A stretch of 64,000 bases of DNA, from assembly GCF_900128895.1 (NCBI RefSeq), contig NZ_FSQW01000001.1:620001-684000 (forward strand). Direction: 5' to 3'. How positions within the stretch are numbered: the stretch's first letter is position 1; the number at the start of each line of letters is the position of its first letter. The position numbers were made by a program, and so were the translations under genes. Origin of the DNA: Parasphingorhabdus marina DSM 22363 (GTDB taxonomy: Bacteria > Pseudomonadota > Alphaproteobacteria > Sphingomonadales > Sphingomonadaceae). Under the pieces are notes generated by a model. It ran no database searches. It was not told the DNA's origin and was given only the letters and a program-made list of their open reading frames with translations. Positions 34,485-42,648 of this stretch are shown one piece after another.

Positions 34485-35645
34485 CTATTCGAGGATGCTT
34501 TGATATTTCTGGCTGAACACGTCGCGGCCGACAATGTAGCGCATGATCTCGCTGCTGCCAGCGTAGATCCGGCTCATCCGTGCATCGGTGAAGATCCGGC
34601 TGATCTCATATTCCTTCATATAGCCGGCGCCGCCATGCAGCTGCAGTCCGAGATCGGCCATTTCCCATTCGATTTCGCTGCCGAGCATCTTGCCCTTGGC
34701 GGCGATATTGGCGTTGAGACCACCCTGGTTATGCACCTCGACACAATGGTCGATATAGACCTGCAACATGTCGATCTTGGCGTCCATTTCGGCCATTTTG
34801 AACTGGGTGTTTTGCATGTCGGACAATTTTTTGCCGAAGACATTGCGCTCCATCGCAAATTCGCGCGTGACGTCAAAGGCACGACGGGCGGACGCGCCAT
34901 AGCCGACCATGCCAATCAGCCGCTCCTCGGCCAGCCCTTCCATCAGGTGAATGAAGCCCTTGCCTGGCGTGCCCAGCGTGTTTTCCTTCGGGATTTTCAC
35001 ATTGTTGAAAAACAGCTCTGCCGTATCCTGGGCGTGCAGGCCGATTTTCTCGAGATTCTTGCCGCGGTCAAACCCCTCCATGCCGCGCTCGACGATGAGC
35101 AACACCATCGCGTGCTTGTCCTCCACCCCGGCAATCTTTGCCGCGACGATGATGACGTCCGCGTTGATGCCATTAGAAATATAGGTCTTTGACCCGTTCA
35201 GCTCCCAATGGTCACCCTTGTCGGTAGCGGTGGTTTTCATGCCTGAAAGATCGCTGCCGGCACCCGGCTCGGTCATCGCCACGGCGAGTATGGTTTCACC
35301 GCTGACGCATTTCGGGAGGAACCGTTCGCGCTGTTCCTCATTGCCAATATTCTTGAAATAGGGGCCGACCAGCCTGCTGTGCAGGGTGTTGTACCATTCG
35401 GCGCATCCGGCCCGGGTGGTTTCTTCGATAATGATCTGCTCATAGCGGAAATCATTGTCGCCCATGCCGCCATATTTTTCGTCGGGCCAGATCATCAAAA
35501 AGCCCTGATCCCCGGCCTTTTTGAAGATTTCCCGATCGACGATACCGGCTTCGCGAAATTCATCCATGCGCGGCGCAACCTCGTCGGCCAGGAACTTGCG
35601 ATAGGCATCGCGAAACATATGCTGTTCTTCGGTAAATTTGCGCAT
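34485..35645 (-). CDS. Acyl-CoA dehydrogenase
   Basis: FAD-dependent dehydrogenase of 386 residues, first step of beta-oxidation. Signature one is VAMTEPGAGSDLSG near residue 122 and the flavin-binding C-terminal region is LQLHGGAGYMKEYEISR near 345, with SRIYAGSSEIMRYIVG at the end. The HSRLVGPYFKNIGNEEQ segment and length fit long- or medium-chain members. It is transcribed in the same direction as the fadAB-type genes but is separated from them by 154 bases containing two candidate operators. A copy of the TTAACCG-N4-ATTAA motif precedes it, suggesting common control. Confidence 0.93.
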   Translation of the reverse strand: MRKFTEEQHMFRDAYRKFLADEVAPRMDEFREAGIVDREIFKKAGDQGFLMIWPDEKYGGMGDNDFRYEQIIIEETTRAGCAEWYNTLHSRLVGPYFKNIGNEEQRERFLPKCVSGETILAVAMTEPGAGSDLSGMKTTATDKGDHWELNGSKTYISNGINADVIIVAAKIAGVEDKHAMVLLIVERGMEGFDRGKNLEKIGLHAQDTAELFFNNVKIPKENTLGTPGKGFIHLMEGLAEERLIGMVGYGASARRAFDVTREFAMERNVFGKKLSDMQNTQFKMAEMDAKIDMLQVYIDHCVEVHNQGGLNANIAAKGKMLGSEIEWEMADLGLQLHGGAGYMKEYEISRIFTDARMSRIYAGSSEIMRYIVGRDVFSQKYQSILE

Positions 35646-35712
35646 GGGGATCGTCCTTGAATTGCGGGTCTTGTCCTGAATATCTCTGCTTCGTGCGGAT
35701 AGCCTTCCGGCT

Positions 35713-35728
35713 TTAACCGGTCAATTAA
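35713..35728. promoter_or_regulatory. Motif TTAACCG-N4-ATTAA upstream of the acyl-CoA dehydrogenase gene
   Basis: Second copy of the motif seen at 34364-34379. On the minus strand it contains TTGACC, which with a 17-base spacer precedes TATCCG and could be a -35. Confidence 0.35.
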
Positions 35729-35852
35729 AACATCTGATAGCCCGGGAGTCATGCTGTCCGAAAGGCCGTGCCCGGACAAGTTCTATCGTGACGTCATGAT
35801 GCGGAACATCTTGGTCATTGCAATTCATTTTGAAGCGCCGCTATGGACAGTT

Positions 35853-36431
35853 ATGGCAAATACCAACGACAGACCATTCATCCTCGGACTGGGCGGGACA
35901 ACCAATCCGGCCTCGTCTACCGAGCAGGCGCTGGCCATTTCTCTGCAGGCGGCGGCCGATGCCGGAGCCGAGACCGAATTGTTCGGATCGAAGCGGCTGT
36001 GCGATCTGCCGCATTACCTGTCGGACCCGGCTGGCCTGAACGACACCGGACGGGCACTGGTGGAATCGGTCCGGCGGGCCGACGGAATCCTGCTGGCGAG
36101 CCCGGGCTATCACGGGACGATTTCGGGTCTCGTGAAAAATGCGGTGGATTATATCGAAGAAACCGCGGGAGACGACCGCGTCTATCTGGATGGCCTTCCG
36201 GTCGGGCTTATCGTGACCGCCTATGGCTGGCAGGCGACCGGGTCGACGCTCGCGGCGATGCGCTCCATCGTCCATGCGCTGCGCGGCTGGCCGACGCCTC
36301 TGGGCGTGGGCATCAACGCATCCGGCGGCATTTTCCGGGATGGTGTCTGTGCGGACGACATGGTCAACGAACAGCTGCACCTCGTTGCGCAACAGGTGAT
36401 GCGCGGCTCCCACCGCCGGGAATTTTCCTGA
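35853..36431 (+). CDS. NADPH-dependent FMN reductase family protein
   Basis: A 192-residue flavodoxin-like protein. The family motif SPGYHGTISGLVKNAVDYIEE is split across a strand and helix near residue 83, and the FMN phosphate loop is in LGGTTNPASSTEQAL near the N-terminus. Such proteins reduce FMN, azo dyes or quinones with NAD(P)H. The frame opens at 35751, but family homology starts at about MANTNDRPFILGLGG, so I use the ATG at 35853; its ribosome site is weak. The gene stands alone between the acyl-CoA dehydrogenase and the polysaccharide island and is followed at once by an epimerase remnant on the opposite strand. Confidence 0.85.
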   Translation: MANTNDRPFILGLGGTTNPASSTEQALAISLQAAADAGAETELFGSKRLCDLPHYLSDPAGLNDTGRALVESVRRADGILLASPGYHGTISGLVKNAVDYIEETAGDDRVYLDGLPVGLIVTAYGWQATGSTLAAMRSIVHALRGWPTPLGVGINASGGIFRDGVCADDMVNEQLHLVAQQVMRGSHRREFS

Positions 36432-36698
36432 TCAGGTCTGGTCCGGCAGCAAGTTGCCATAATAGTTCCGATACTGGCCAATAAATTTTTCCAGACCCTC
36501 TTTCAGCATTACTTTCGGCTGATATCCGGTGAGGTCATGAAGCCGGGAAATGTCGGCATAGGTCGCGGTAACGTCTCCGGGCCGGGATGGTCGCGCAATG
36601 AACATTCCCCTAATGATACGTTGTTCAGGCAAGGCTTGCAGGTCCTGGCAAAATGCGACTAGGGGTTTCTGACGGGTACGCACGGCGGGGACAGGCAA
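36432..36698 (-). pseudogene. Remnant of an NAD-dependent epimerase (UDP-glucuronate 4-epimerase type), C-terminal part
   Basis: An open frame of 88 codons whose last 60 or so residues read as the C-terminus of a nucleotide-sugar 4-epimerase: RPSRPGDVTATYADISRL, LTGYQPKVMLKEGLEKFIG and QYRNYYG. Intact family members have about 330 residues and an N-terminal Rossmann fold, which is absent here; the next 400 bases upstream on this strand are occupied by the divergent acyltransferase gene. It therefore looks like a gene cut by a deletion or recombination. A short expressed peptide cannot be excluded. It marks the left boundary of the polysaccharide region. Confidence 0.75.
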
Positions 36699-36710
36699 GT
36701 TGCCGGCGCG

Positions 36711-37757
36711 ATGGCGGGGGTGTTGATGGCGGTTCAGGGCAGCAAGATTCAGTCAATACAATTCTTGCGCTTTGTGGCTGCGACATTGGTCGTCCTGTTT
36801 CACGCGCATCTGGCGATCTCCACCAGTTTGTCGCCGGAATCGGCGATTGATGCGGACCTGTATCTTTTCGGGTTTGGCGCTGTCGGTGTCCATATCTTCT
36901 TTGTTATCAGCGGCTATATCATGGTGCTGACCAACTCGCGACCGGATCGTCCGTTCAGCGCCAGGCAATTCTACAAGAAGCGCCTGATCCGGATCTATCC
37001 GATATACTGGCTGATTGCGGCCCTGTATCTGGTGATCAACACGGTGATGGGCTCGCCCTATGAATTCACTGCCTATGAGCTACTGTCCTCGCTGCTGCTG
37101 CTGCCGGACAATGCCCCGCTGATCATCGGGCCTGCCTGGACTTTGGCATATGAAATGTATTTCTACCTCATCTTCGGGATCGCGATGATCTTTGGCCTCC
37201 TGCGCGGTCTGATCCTGCTCTCGCTGTTTTTCACCATATCCATGGCACTGGGCCTGTTCGTGCGACCGGAAAACGCATTTACGGGGCTGATGACCAACAG
37301 TTTGCTGGCGGAATTTCTGATTGGGGCATGGATCGCCTGGGTGACACTCCGGGTCAAATTTCCTGGCTGGCTGGGATATCTCTCAGTTGCGGGTTCGGTA
37401 ATTCTGTACGCCGGCGGTATTGTCATCGGATATGAGTCTTTGCCCAGCGCGTTGATTTGGGGTGTGCCCAGTGCGATGCTGGTTTTCGGCGCAGTCGTGC
37501 TGGAGCGCCATGTTCAACCGGCATTTGTGACACAGCTATCGCCGCTCGGTGACAGTTCCTACACGCTCTATCTGGCACATATCCTGTTGATCACCATTTT
37601 GATTGCTTTGGCACAGGTGGTCCAGTTGACCATGCTGCCAATATTGCTGATGACGGCGGTATTTACGGTCATCTGCGTGCTGTTCTCGCACTGGTTCCAC
37701 CTGCAGGTCGAAGCGCCGATGACGGCACGACTGACCACCTGGTCAAAGCGCGTCTGA
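36711..37757 (+). CDS. Acyltransferase family 3 membrane protein (OafA/YrhL-like)
   Basis: A polytopic inner-membrane protein of 348 residues with the Acyl_transf_3 pattern: IQFLRFVAATLVVLFHAHL near the start with the conserved histidine, FFVISGYIMVLTNSR, FYKKRLIRIYPIYWLIA, and about ten hydrophobic segments. Such enzymes O-acetylate (or otherwise acylate) cell-surface sugars using acetyl-CoA. ATGs at 36711 and 36726 are both possible starts. Its position beside the sugar transferase and the exopolysaccharide genes suggests it decorates that polymer. It ends three bases before the convergent sugar-transferase gene. Confidence 0.88.
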   Translation: MAGVLMAVQGSKIQSIQFLRFVAATLVVLFHAHLAISTSLSPESAIDADLYLFGFGAVGVHIFFVISGYIMVLTNSRPDRPFSARQFYKKRLIRIYPIYWLIAALYLVINTVMGSPYEFTAYELLSSLLLLPDNAPLIIGPAWTLAYEMYFYLIFGIAMIFGLLRGLILLSLFFTISMALGLFVRPENAFTGLMTNSLLAEFLIGAWIAWVTLRVKFPGWLGYLSVAGSVILYAGGIVIGYESLPSALIWGVPSAMLVFGAVVLERHVQPAFVTQLSPLGDSSYTLYLAHILLITILIALAQVVQLTMLPILLMTAVFTVICVLFSHWFHLQVEAPMTARLTTWSKRV

Positions 37758-37760
37758 AAG

Positions 37761-39152
37761 TCAGTAGGCGTTCGGGTGAACAATGACCTTGATGGTGCCG
37801 AACAATATCGTGATGTCCCGCCACAGACGCCAGCCTTCGAGATATTCAAGATCTGACTGCAGCCGGGCCTCAAGATCTTCCTGATGGTCGGTCGCGCCGC
37901 GGAACCCACGGATTTGTGCCAGCCCGGTAATGCCAGGCTTCAGTGCATGGCGCAGCCAGTAGCGCTGGTTGATCTCCCAGAACAGCTTGTCACCAGCCAG
38001 TGAACCCAGAGCATGGGGCCGCGGTCCGACAACGCTCATTTCGCTGCGCAGGACGTTGATCAGCTGCGGGAGCTCGTCAATGCTGGTCTTGCGGATGAAG
38101 TTGCCCACCCGGGTAATGCGCTGGTCATTGACCTGTGTGGACTGATCGCCATTGGTATCGCCCGCGTCGGACCGCATGCTGCGAAACTTGTAGATGCTGA
38201 AAATGCGATTTCCCTGACCGACTCTGGGCTGACGGAAGAATATTGGGCCTGGACTATCCAGCTTGATCGCGATTGCGACCACGATCAGCAGTGGTGCCAG
38301 AAAGATCAGCAGCGGGATCGTGATGGCCAGATCGAATATCCGTTTTTTCAGCCGATTCACCAGGCTCAGCGTGCCTCTGGAAACGATCAGCGTATCACTA
38401 TCCCCGAAATCTCCCAGACCAATGGCTCCAATATTGTTGGCTCCGCTGACAATCAGCTCTCCGGCGACGTCTGAGCCTTTGAGAAAAAGCGCCCAGTCGG
38501 CACGTCGTTCCCGGGTGCAGGACACGATGATTCGGTCATAGCCTTTTACCAGCTCGGACAGATGCGACAGCATGTGAGGATCCATCGGGTCGGGATAAAG
38601 CTTGGCTGCTTGTGCATCGACACAATGCACGCCTCGTTCGAATGGTACGGGCGGAACGCCGTCAAGAATCAGCAGCTGATCAACGACCATCCCGTGAAAC
38701 CTGATCCAGATGATCTGATGGACAATGAAGCGCCCGACGGCCAGCAAGGCGGCACTGGATGCGAAGGCGAAAGCAAAGGCCAGACGGGAGATATCGGTGC
38801 CGGTTTGCGAGAAAAAGGTAAACATCAGGACGACAAGGGCGGTTGCAAAAAGCGCAGAAAATGGCCGTCTCACGCTTTCCGAAAGACTGCGCAGGGAGTC
38901 AATCGAGTACGAGTCCCGGGTAAAGGCAAACATCAGGAAAATCGGTACGACGAGAAGCACGATATGATAGCCTTGCGGCGAAAGCCACTGATCATCGCGC
39001 AGGAAGCTTGCCATCATGAAGCCTGCTACTATCGCGGCAACATCCAGCAGCTGCAGCAAGGAATACAGGACAATCCGAACGCGTCCAAGGGACCAGCGCT
39101 CTGCCGCCTCGCTATTCAATTCTTGTCTGGGAAAGGAGTAGCTTTCGTCCAA
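37761..39152 (-). CDS. Polyprenyl-phosphate sugar-1-phosphate transferase (initiating glycosyltransferase)
   Basis: Transfers the first sugar phosphate to undecaprenyl phosphate to start a repeat unit. The 463-residue protein has four or five N-terminal membrane spans (about 25-135), a cytoplasmic CoA-binding-like region, another hydrophobic hairpin ([20 protein letters not shown] near 280) and the catalytic bacterial sugar transferase domain. The latter shows [42 protein letters not shown] and [10 protein letters not shown]. The DE pair in SIDELPQL is the catalytic site region. Closest by eye to the WcaJ/ExoY group. The sugar is unknown. A one-mismatch CtrA-like sequence (39235-39250) lies upstream, but such matches are expected by chance. 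Confidence 0.92.
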   Translation of the reverse strand: MDESYSFPRQELNSEAAERWSLGRVRIVLYSLLQLLDVAAIVAGFMMASFLRDDQWLSPQGYHIVLLVVPIFLMFAFTRDSYSIDSLRSLSESVRRPFSALFATALVVLMFTFFSQTGTDISRLAFAFAFASSAALLAVGRFIVHQIIWIRFHGMVVDQLLILDGVPPVPFERGVHCVDAQAAKLYPDPMDPHMLSHLSELVKGYDRIIVSCTRERRADWALFLKGSDVAGELIVSGANNIGAIGLGDFGDSDTLIVSRGTLSLVNRLKKRIFDLAITIPLLIFLAPLLIVVAIAIKLDSPGPIFFRQPRVGQGNRIFSIYKFRSMRSDAGDTNGDQSTQVNDQRITRVGNFIRKTSIDELPQLINVLRSEMSVVGPRPHALGSLAGDKLFWEINQRYWLRHALKPGITGLAQIRGFRGATDHQEDLEARLQSDLEYLEGWRLWRDITILFGTIKVIVHPNAY

Positions 39153-39283
39153 CTAACGCACCATTTTTCTGTACAATACTCAATTGTGCGCCCCGGAGTC
39201 CTGAATAGACAAATGCGAGAGGAAAATCCACAAACTAATATTTTGTTAACCTGGATGAACGAGATCGGTTACCAGACCAGGAT

Positions 39284-39448
39284 TTATCTGAACAAAAGCC
39301 ACAGAAGAACGGAGACCACAGCCAGCAGGGCGGAATAGCCGCCATATCGGGATACGGCCATCAACATGACTTCCGTTTGCGAAACACGCTGTGAAACCGT
39401 TGGAATCTCTCGAGAATCATTGTGATTCAATTGCGATGTATTTGCCAT
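39284..39448 (-). CDS. Small single-span membrane protein (54 residues)
   Basis: A short frame from the ATG at 39448 to TAA at 39284. The N-terminal half is polar (MANTSQLNHNDSREIPTVSQ), the C-terminal half contains one hydrophobic span (YSALLAVVSVLLWLLF) followed by a single arginine. The layout, polar N-terminus then a C-terminal span with LLW, is the same as in the 95-residue protein encoded at 39724-40011, so both may be related tail-anchored proteins. A ribosome site is not convincing (GAGGGG is 12 bases upstream). It lies between two polysaccharide genes on the same strand. No family recognised. Confidence 0.45.
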   Translation of the reverse strand: MANTSQLNHNDSREIPTVSQRVSQTEVMLMAVSRYGGYSALLAVVSVLLWLLFR

Positions 39449-39723
39449 AACCTGCACGACCCCTCGCTTTGACGGCCGGTGAAGATTGGATTGTCTGAAC
39501 TTTATACTTTACCCGTTCAGTCGGGAACACCGGTCCGATAGGTAGCAGGACAAGGCAAATCAGTCCTGCTTCGGACCTTTTTTGTATAAAAGTGACACAA
39601 GATGCAATTAATTTTTACATTTTTTTGCAATCGATTCGCTGCATGTCGCGCTGCACCATAGCGGGAAAGGTCTTCCGCGACAGGGCGGAACGGGAAGGCT
39701 TCAATGAGAAAAGGGTTTCGGGC

Positions 39724-40011
39724 CTAGCCCGCAACAAGCCATCCGGCACCCAGAATAGCGGCCCAGAGCAGCAGACTGAAACTGCTGATAATCAGGATAT
39801 TTGTACGTCCGGAATAGTGTGTGGATGGCGGTGTGATCCCGACATTTTGCAGCCGTCCCCGGATTTCCTTTTGCAGTTCCCGTGCCGGGGAAGGGGCGTA
39901 TTCAGCCGCGCCTGCACCAATAATCTTGATCTCGCTGTCTCCGGCGGGCTGTCTGGTGACCGGCTGCGTGTCGACAAAAGATTCATCATAGCGGGGCTTG
40001 CGCGCGTGCAT
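39724..40011 (-). CDS. Small C-terminally anchored membrane protein (95 residues)
   Basis: Hypothetical protein with a polar N-terminal 65 residues (RKPRYDESFVDTQPV, ELQKEIRGRLQNVGI) and one C-terminal span (ILIISSFSLLLWAAILGAGW). The ATG at 40011 has GGAG eight bases upstream, good support for translation. It shares the architecture of the 54-residue protein at 39284-39448. No signal peptide and no recognised family. In the exopolysaccharide context it could be a small accessory of the membrane synthesis or sorting machinery, but nothing in the sequence proves it. A longer open frame on the other strand across this region lacks such support. Confidence 0.6.
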   Translation of the reverse strand: MHARKPRYDESFVDTQPVTRQPAGDSEIKIIGAGAAEYAPSPARELQKEIRGRLQNVGITPPSTHYSGRTNILIISSFSLLLWAAILGAGWLVAG

Positions 40012-40138
40012 ATCGTTTCTCCGAACAACATATTGCGCGCGAACTGGTTATCAACTGGTTAATGGCAGGATCGCATATCCTGAGCCTGGCAAGGCTTCTT
40101 TCGAATGCGGACTGTGCGCGAAGATAGCAGCCAGGCAC

Positions 40139-40173
40139 AAAAAAGGCCGGCCCCGAAGGACCGGCCGCTTTTT
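40139..40173. terminator. Bidirectional Rho-independent terminator
   Basis: The stem GGCCGG (40145-40150) with CCGGCC (40161-40166), extended by an inner pair and a small loop, is flanked by six A on the left and TTTTT on the right. On the minus strand this gives a hairpin followed by a six-base U-run, 15-40 bases after the stop of the PEP-CTERM gene. Confidence 0.85.
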
Positions 40174-40187
40174 GTCAAACGTTATGT

Positions 40188-40844
40188 TCAGGCGTAGCTG
40201 ACTTTCACGTTCGCCTTGCGCTGACGGCGCATTGCACCACCAATGGCACCAAAGCCGAGGATCATGAACGCCCATGTCGCTGGCTCAGGAACCGCTGCTA
40301 CCGAGAAATTGTCAAATTCGAACGCTTCTTTGGTGCTTTCGAACTTCAGACGTGCTGCCGTACCAATGTCCGCATCGGTAAACTGCAGGGTAACAATCGG
40401 GTTGAGGTTGGGATCTTCGTCAAAGCGAAGGCCCGGGGTCGGGCCGCCCAGCAAGGACACAATATCCGAACCATTGGCGGAGAACAGAACATTGTCTGCG
40501 GCATCCAGTACAGTCAGGATATTTTCCGTATCCACCGAACCCCAGATGAAACTGATCGTTTCCGTTCCGCCGGGCAGGTTAAGAAAACCCGGGGTCCCGT
40601 TGGTCGGGCTGACTGAACCGTAAAAACCGGTGCTGCCCAAGGGTGTGGTGTGAATAGGAGTTGTGCCCGTTACGATTGAACCACCGGAAAAGCCGGGGGT
40701 GGGCGATTCGAAATCCGTTGTCGGAGCCGGGCCGCTGTAAACAGCATTGCCTGGAGCAGCGGAAAGTATGATTGCCGCGTTAGCGGAGGCCGAGCACATC
40801 AGTGCTGCCATACCTGCGGCCTTAGCAATATTAGAAAGCGACAT
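40188..40844 (-). CDS. PEPxxWA-CTERM sorting domain protein
   Basis: A secreted 218-residue protein. Signal peptide to about ASANA|AIILSA. The body is beta-rich and low in charged residues (TDFESPTPGFSGGS, FDNFSVAAV). The C-terminus has the sorting signal VPEPATWAFMILGFG, a hydrophobic span, and a basic end MRRQRK. An exosortase would cleave near the PEP motif and attach or release the protein. The cognate exosortase gene, xrtV, is at 45278. AGGGG lies nine bases before the ATG. A strong terminator follows the gene. The passenger function is unknown; DFE-containing PEP-CTERM proteins of this size are common in Sphingomonadales. Confidence 0.88.
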   Translation of the reverse strand: MSLSNIAKAAGMAALMCSASANAAIILSAAPGNAVYSGPAPTTDFESPTPGFSGGSIVTGTTPIHTTPLGSTGFYGSVSPTNGTPGFLNLPGGTETISFIWGSVDTENILTVLDAADNVLFSANGSDIVSLLGGPTPGLRFDEDPNLNPIVTLQFTDADIGTAARLKFESTKEAFEFDNFSVAAVPEPATWAFMILGFGAIGGAMRRQRKANVKVSYA

Positions 40845-41325
40845 TTAAATACCCCTGAAATACATCCGAAACGCAAAGCGAATCGGCAAACTGTGCGACC
40901 GCCTTTGTTTTTACGCTGACTGGCCGAAATCGTAAACCTTTTATTTACCTTTTCCGGCTGGAAAACTGGGATTTTACACGACTGTCCATATTTGGCACAG
41001 AATCCCGGCACTTGCGGATTTGGTTCGAAAGACAGGCGAGCTTGTCGAAATCCCGGATTTTGCGCAGCGACTCAAATGAACCGGACATGAACCTGTATAT
41101 TCTTGTATCTTGCTGACGATACGGTTGATCCGATATTGGGACCAATCAGTGCGGGCCATCCAGAACCCGCAGAAATCTGGCGTATTGACAACAACACACA
41201 GTCTTTCTTCTCGCGCGCGACCTGATGGTAAACGACATTGCAACCATTGGCGATTTCCGGCATATAACGCGGGAAGAGCATATATAAGCGCCCGTCCCTG
41301 TGGCGCGCTGGTAAGGACTGTAATC
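40845..41325. other. Long intergenic region between divergent PEP-CTERM genes
   Basis: About 480 bases between two divergent sorted-protein genes. No convincing gene is seen on either strand; the open frames here are shadows. A TATAAC at 41263-41268 could be a -10 for the right gene and TTGACA occurs near 41183. No sigma-54 (GG/GC) promoter of the kind that precedes PEP-CTERM genes in XrtA/PrsR systems was found. If the right gene starts at ATG 41110 instead of TTG 41326, the gap shrinks. Confidence 0.5.
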
Positions 41326-42000
41326 TTGTCGAATGATGTAAATGCCCTGGTCGCATCAGCTGACCGCCGACGGCGGATCGCAATTGCGATATTTGTTGTC
41401 GCTGTGGGAATTGCCGCGCTGTTTCCGCGAAATGACCGGGCCATGTGGGTTCCGGAAGAGACGCCGTTTGTATTTTCCGCTGTGCCGGAGAAGCTTCCGG
41501 TCGTTTATCTGTCGATAGACTCCGCAGACGCACTTTTGCAGCGGTTCGTGGGCCTCGGTCGGGGCGGTCCCAAAGGCCGGTCCCGCTTTGCACCGCTGGA
41601 TCCAGCTCAAATTGATCCGATTCTCGGGCCTGCTGGTGCGGCCCGTGGCAATATACCTGAGGCAGTTGTTCCACAGTTTGGCGAATTGCCGACAGAGCTG
41701 GCAGACGCCGGCCCGGTCCCTGGCGGACCACTCAACCCAGGAGCCGGAACACCTGTAGGTGGCGGCCCAGTGCCGGGCGGACCGACTACTGGCGGTCCGG
41801 GCGGCGGCGGTCCAGGCGGTGGGCCCGGGACAATTGTGCCTGTCGATCCTGATCCCAATGATCCTGTGGACCCCATTCCGGATGATCCGCCGGTCCTTTC
41901 TCCCGTGCCCGAGCCAATGACCTGGGCAATGTTCATCCTGGGATTCGGCCTGATTGGCCTGGCGATGCGGTCACGCCGTCGTCACTTGGTGTCTGCCTGA
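41326..42000 (+). CDS. PEP-CTERM protein with N-terminal membrane anchor and Gly/Pro-rich linker
   Basis: About 224 residues from the TTG at 41326, which has AAGGA eight bases upstream. Instead of a cleavable signal peptide the N-terminus has RRRR then an uninterrupted span IAIAIFVVAVGIAALF, like a signal anchor. A long Pro/Gly-rich linker (PVPGGPTTGGPGGGG, PVDPDPNDPVDPIPDD) leads to the sorting tail VPEPMTWAMFILGFGLIG and MRSRRR. Two membrane-embedded ends with a stiff periplasmic linker would be unusual for an exosortase substrate. An upstream ATG at 41110 is possible but adds an arginine-rich segment with no homology I recognise. The retropepsin-like gene converges on it. Confidence 0.72.
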   Translation: MSNDVNALVASADRRRRIAIAIFVVAVGIAALFPRNDRAMWVPEETPFVFSAVPEKLPVVYLSIDSADALLQRFVGLGRGGPKGRSRFAPLDPAQIDPILGPAGAARGNIPEAVVPQFGELPTELADAGPVPGGPLNPGAGTPVGGGPVPGGPTTGGPGGGGPGGGPGTIVPVDPDPNDPVDPIPDDPPVLSPVPEPMTWAMFILGFGLIGLAMRSRRRHLVSA

Positions 42001-42033
42001 AAACCTGATTTGCCTGCTTTCGGCAATTGCCAG

Positions 42034-42555
42034 TTACTTGATCGTCAGCGTATCTCGCGCAAGTGTAACTGATTCCAGCTTGGCGAGAGCGTTAAGTCCC
42101 AACAGCGAGGTTTCGGGACCGTCGGGCATGACCGCGATATCGATTGGGCCGAGATCTTTTCCTTCGACCGCCACATTCTGTCCCCTTTGCCAGTGCATCC
42201 GGCTAAATCCGGCTGCGGTCCGGATGCGCGTATTGGCATTTTTGGGCTGAGCAAGGCCAATTCGATTGGCATCGGCCGCATTCAGCACAACGACCGATGC
42301 ACCGGTATCCACCGCAAATCGCACGGGAATACCGTTTACAGCGCCGTTGACATGAAACAGGCCATTGGCCGACCGACCAATCTGGAGCGGGTCGTCAAGG
42401 ACATCGGTGTTCGCGGATATCATCCGGTTGTCCGGCGTCGCCGTCATGGCCGCTGTGGTCGGTGCCGAAGAGAAGAGCGAAACCTGCACACCGGCCAGGG
42501 CCAGACCGCTCATCGCGAAACCGCTCAAAATCCAGGTTACAGGTTGTATCGGCAT
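42034..42555 (-). CDS. Retropepsin-like aspartic protease (TIGR02281-type, clan AA)
   Basis: A 173-residue periplasmic protein with an N-terminal membrane anchor (WILSGFAMSGLALAGVQVSLF) and a single retropepsin domain. The catalytic motif AVDTGAS has its aspartate at residue 83, followed by VVLNAADANRIGL; the flap-distal segment SLLGLNALAKLESVTLARD is typical. Such single-domain enzymes act as dimers. Alphaproteobacterial relatives are widespread and their substrates poorly known; the nearby PEP-CTERM gene makes an envelope role plausible. Three GTTAA repeats with ten-base spacing lie upstream (42612-42637). Confidence 0.85.
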   Translation of the reverse strand: MPIQPVTWILSGFAMSGLALAGVQVSLFSSAPTTAAMTATPDNRMISANTDVLDDPLQIGRSANGLFHVNGAVNGIPVRFAVDTGASVVVLNAADANRIGLAQPKNANTRIRTAAGFSRMHWQRGQNVAVEGKDLGPIDIAVMPDGPETSLLGLNALAKLESVTLARDTLTIK

Positions 42556-42611
42556 GCGACGTTGTTAGCGAACGCGTGTTCGAGAACCGTTCAGCAACGC
42601 GGTAAATGATC

Positions 42612-42637
42612 GTTAACGGGTGTTAAAGGATGTTAAG
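42612..42637. promoter_or_regulatory. Triple GTTAA direct repeat with 10-base period
   Basis: GTTAA occurs at 42612, 42622 and 42632, exactly one helical turn apart. On the minus strand the units read TTAACATCCT, TTAACACCCG and TTAACGATCA. The array is 57 bases upstream of the retropepsin-like gene, where a response-regulator type activator might bind. Confidence 0.35.
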
Positions 42638-42648
42638 TCGCCACCCGC

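Noticed and set aside
39235-39250. CTAA-N7-TTAAC and other one-mismatch CtrA-like sequences (40048-40062, 40847-40861, 63372-63386)
   Set aside because: One-mismatch versions of TTAA-N7-TTAA should occur several times by chance in a window of this size.
39592-40062. Plus-strand frame of 156 codons across the small membrane protein gene
   Set aside because: No ribosome site and no membrane or domain pattern; the opposite 95-residue frame has GGAG at the right distance.
40966-41010. Possible sigma-54 promoter (TTGGCAC ... TTGC) upstream of PEP-CTERM genes
   Set aside because: The distance between the GG and GC elements is too long for a -24/-12 promoter.
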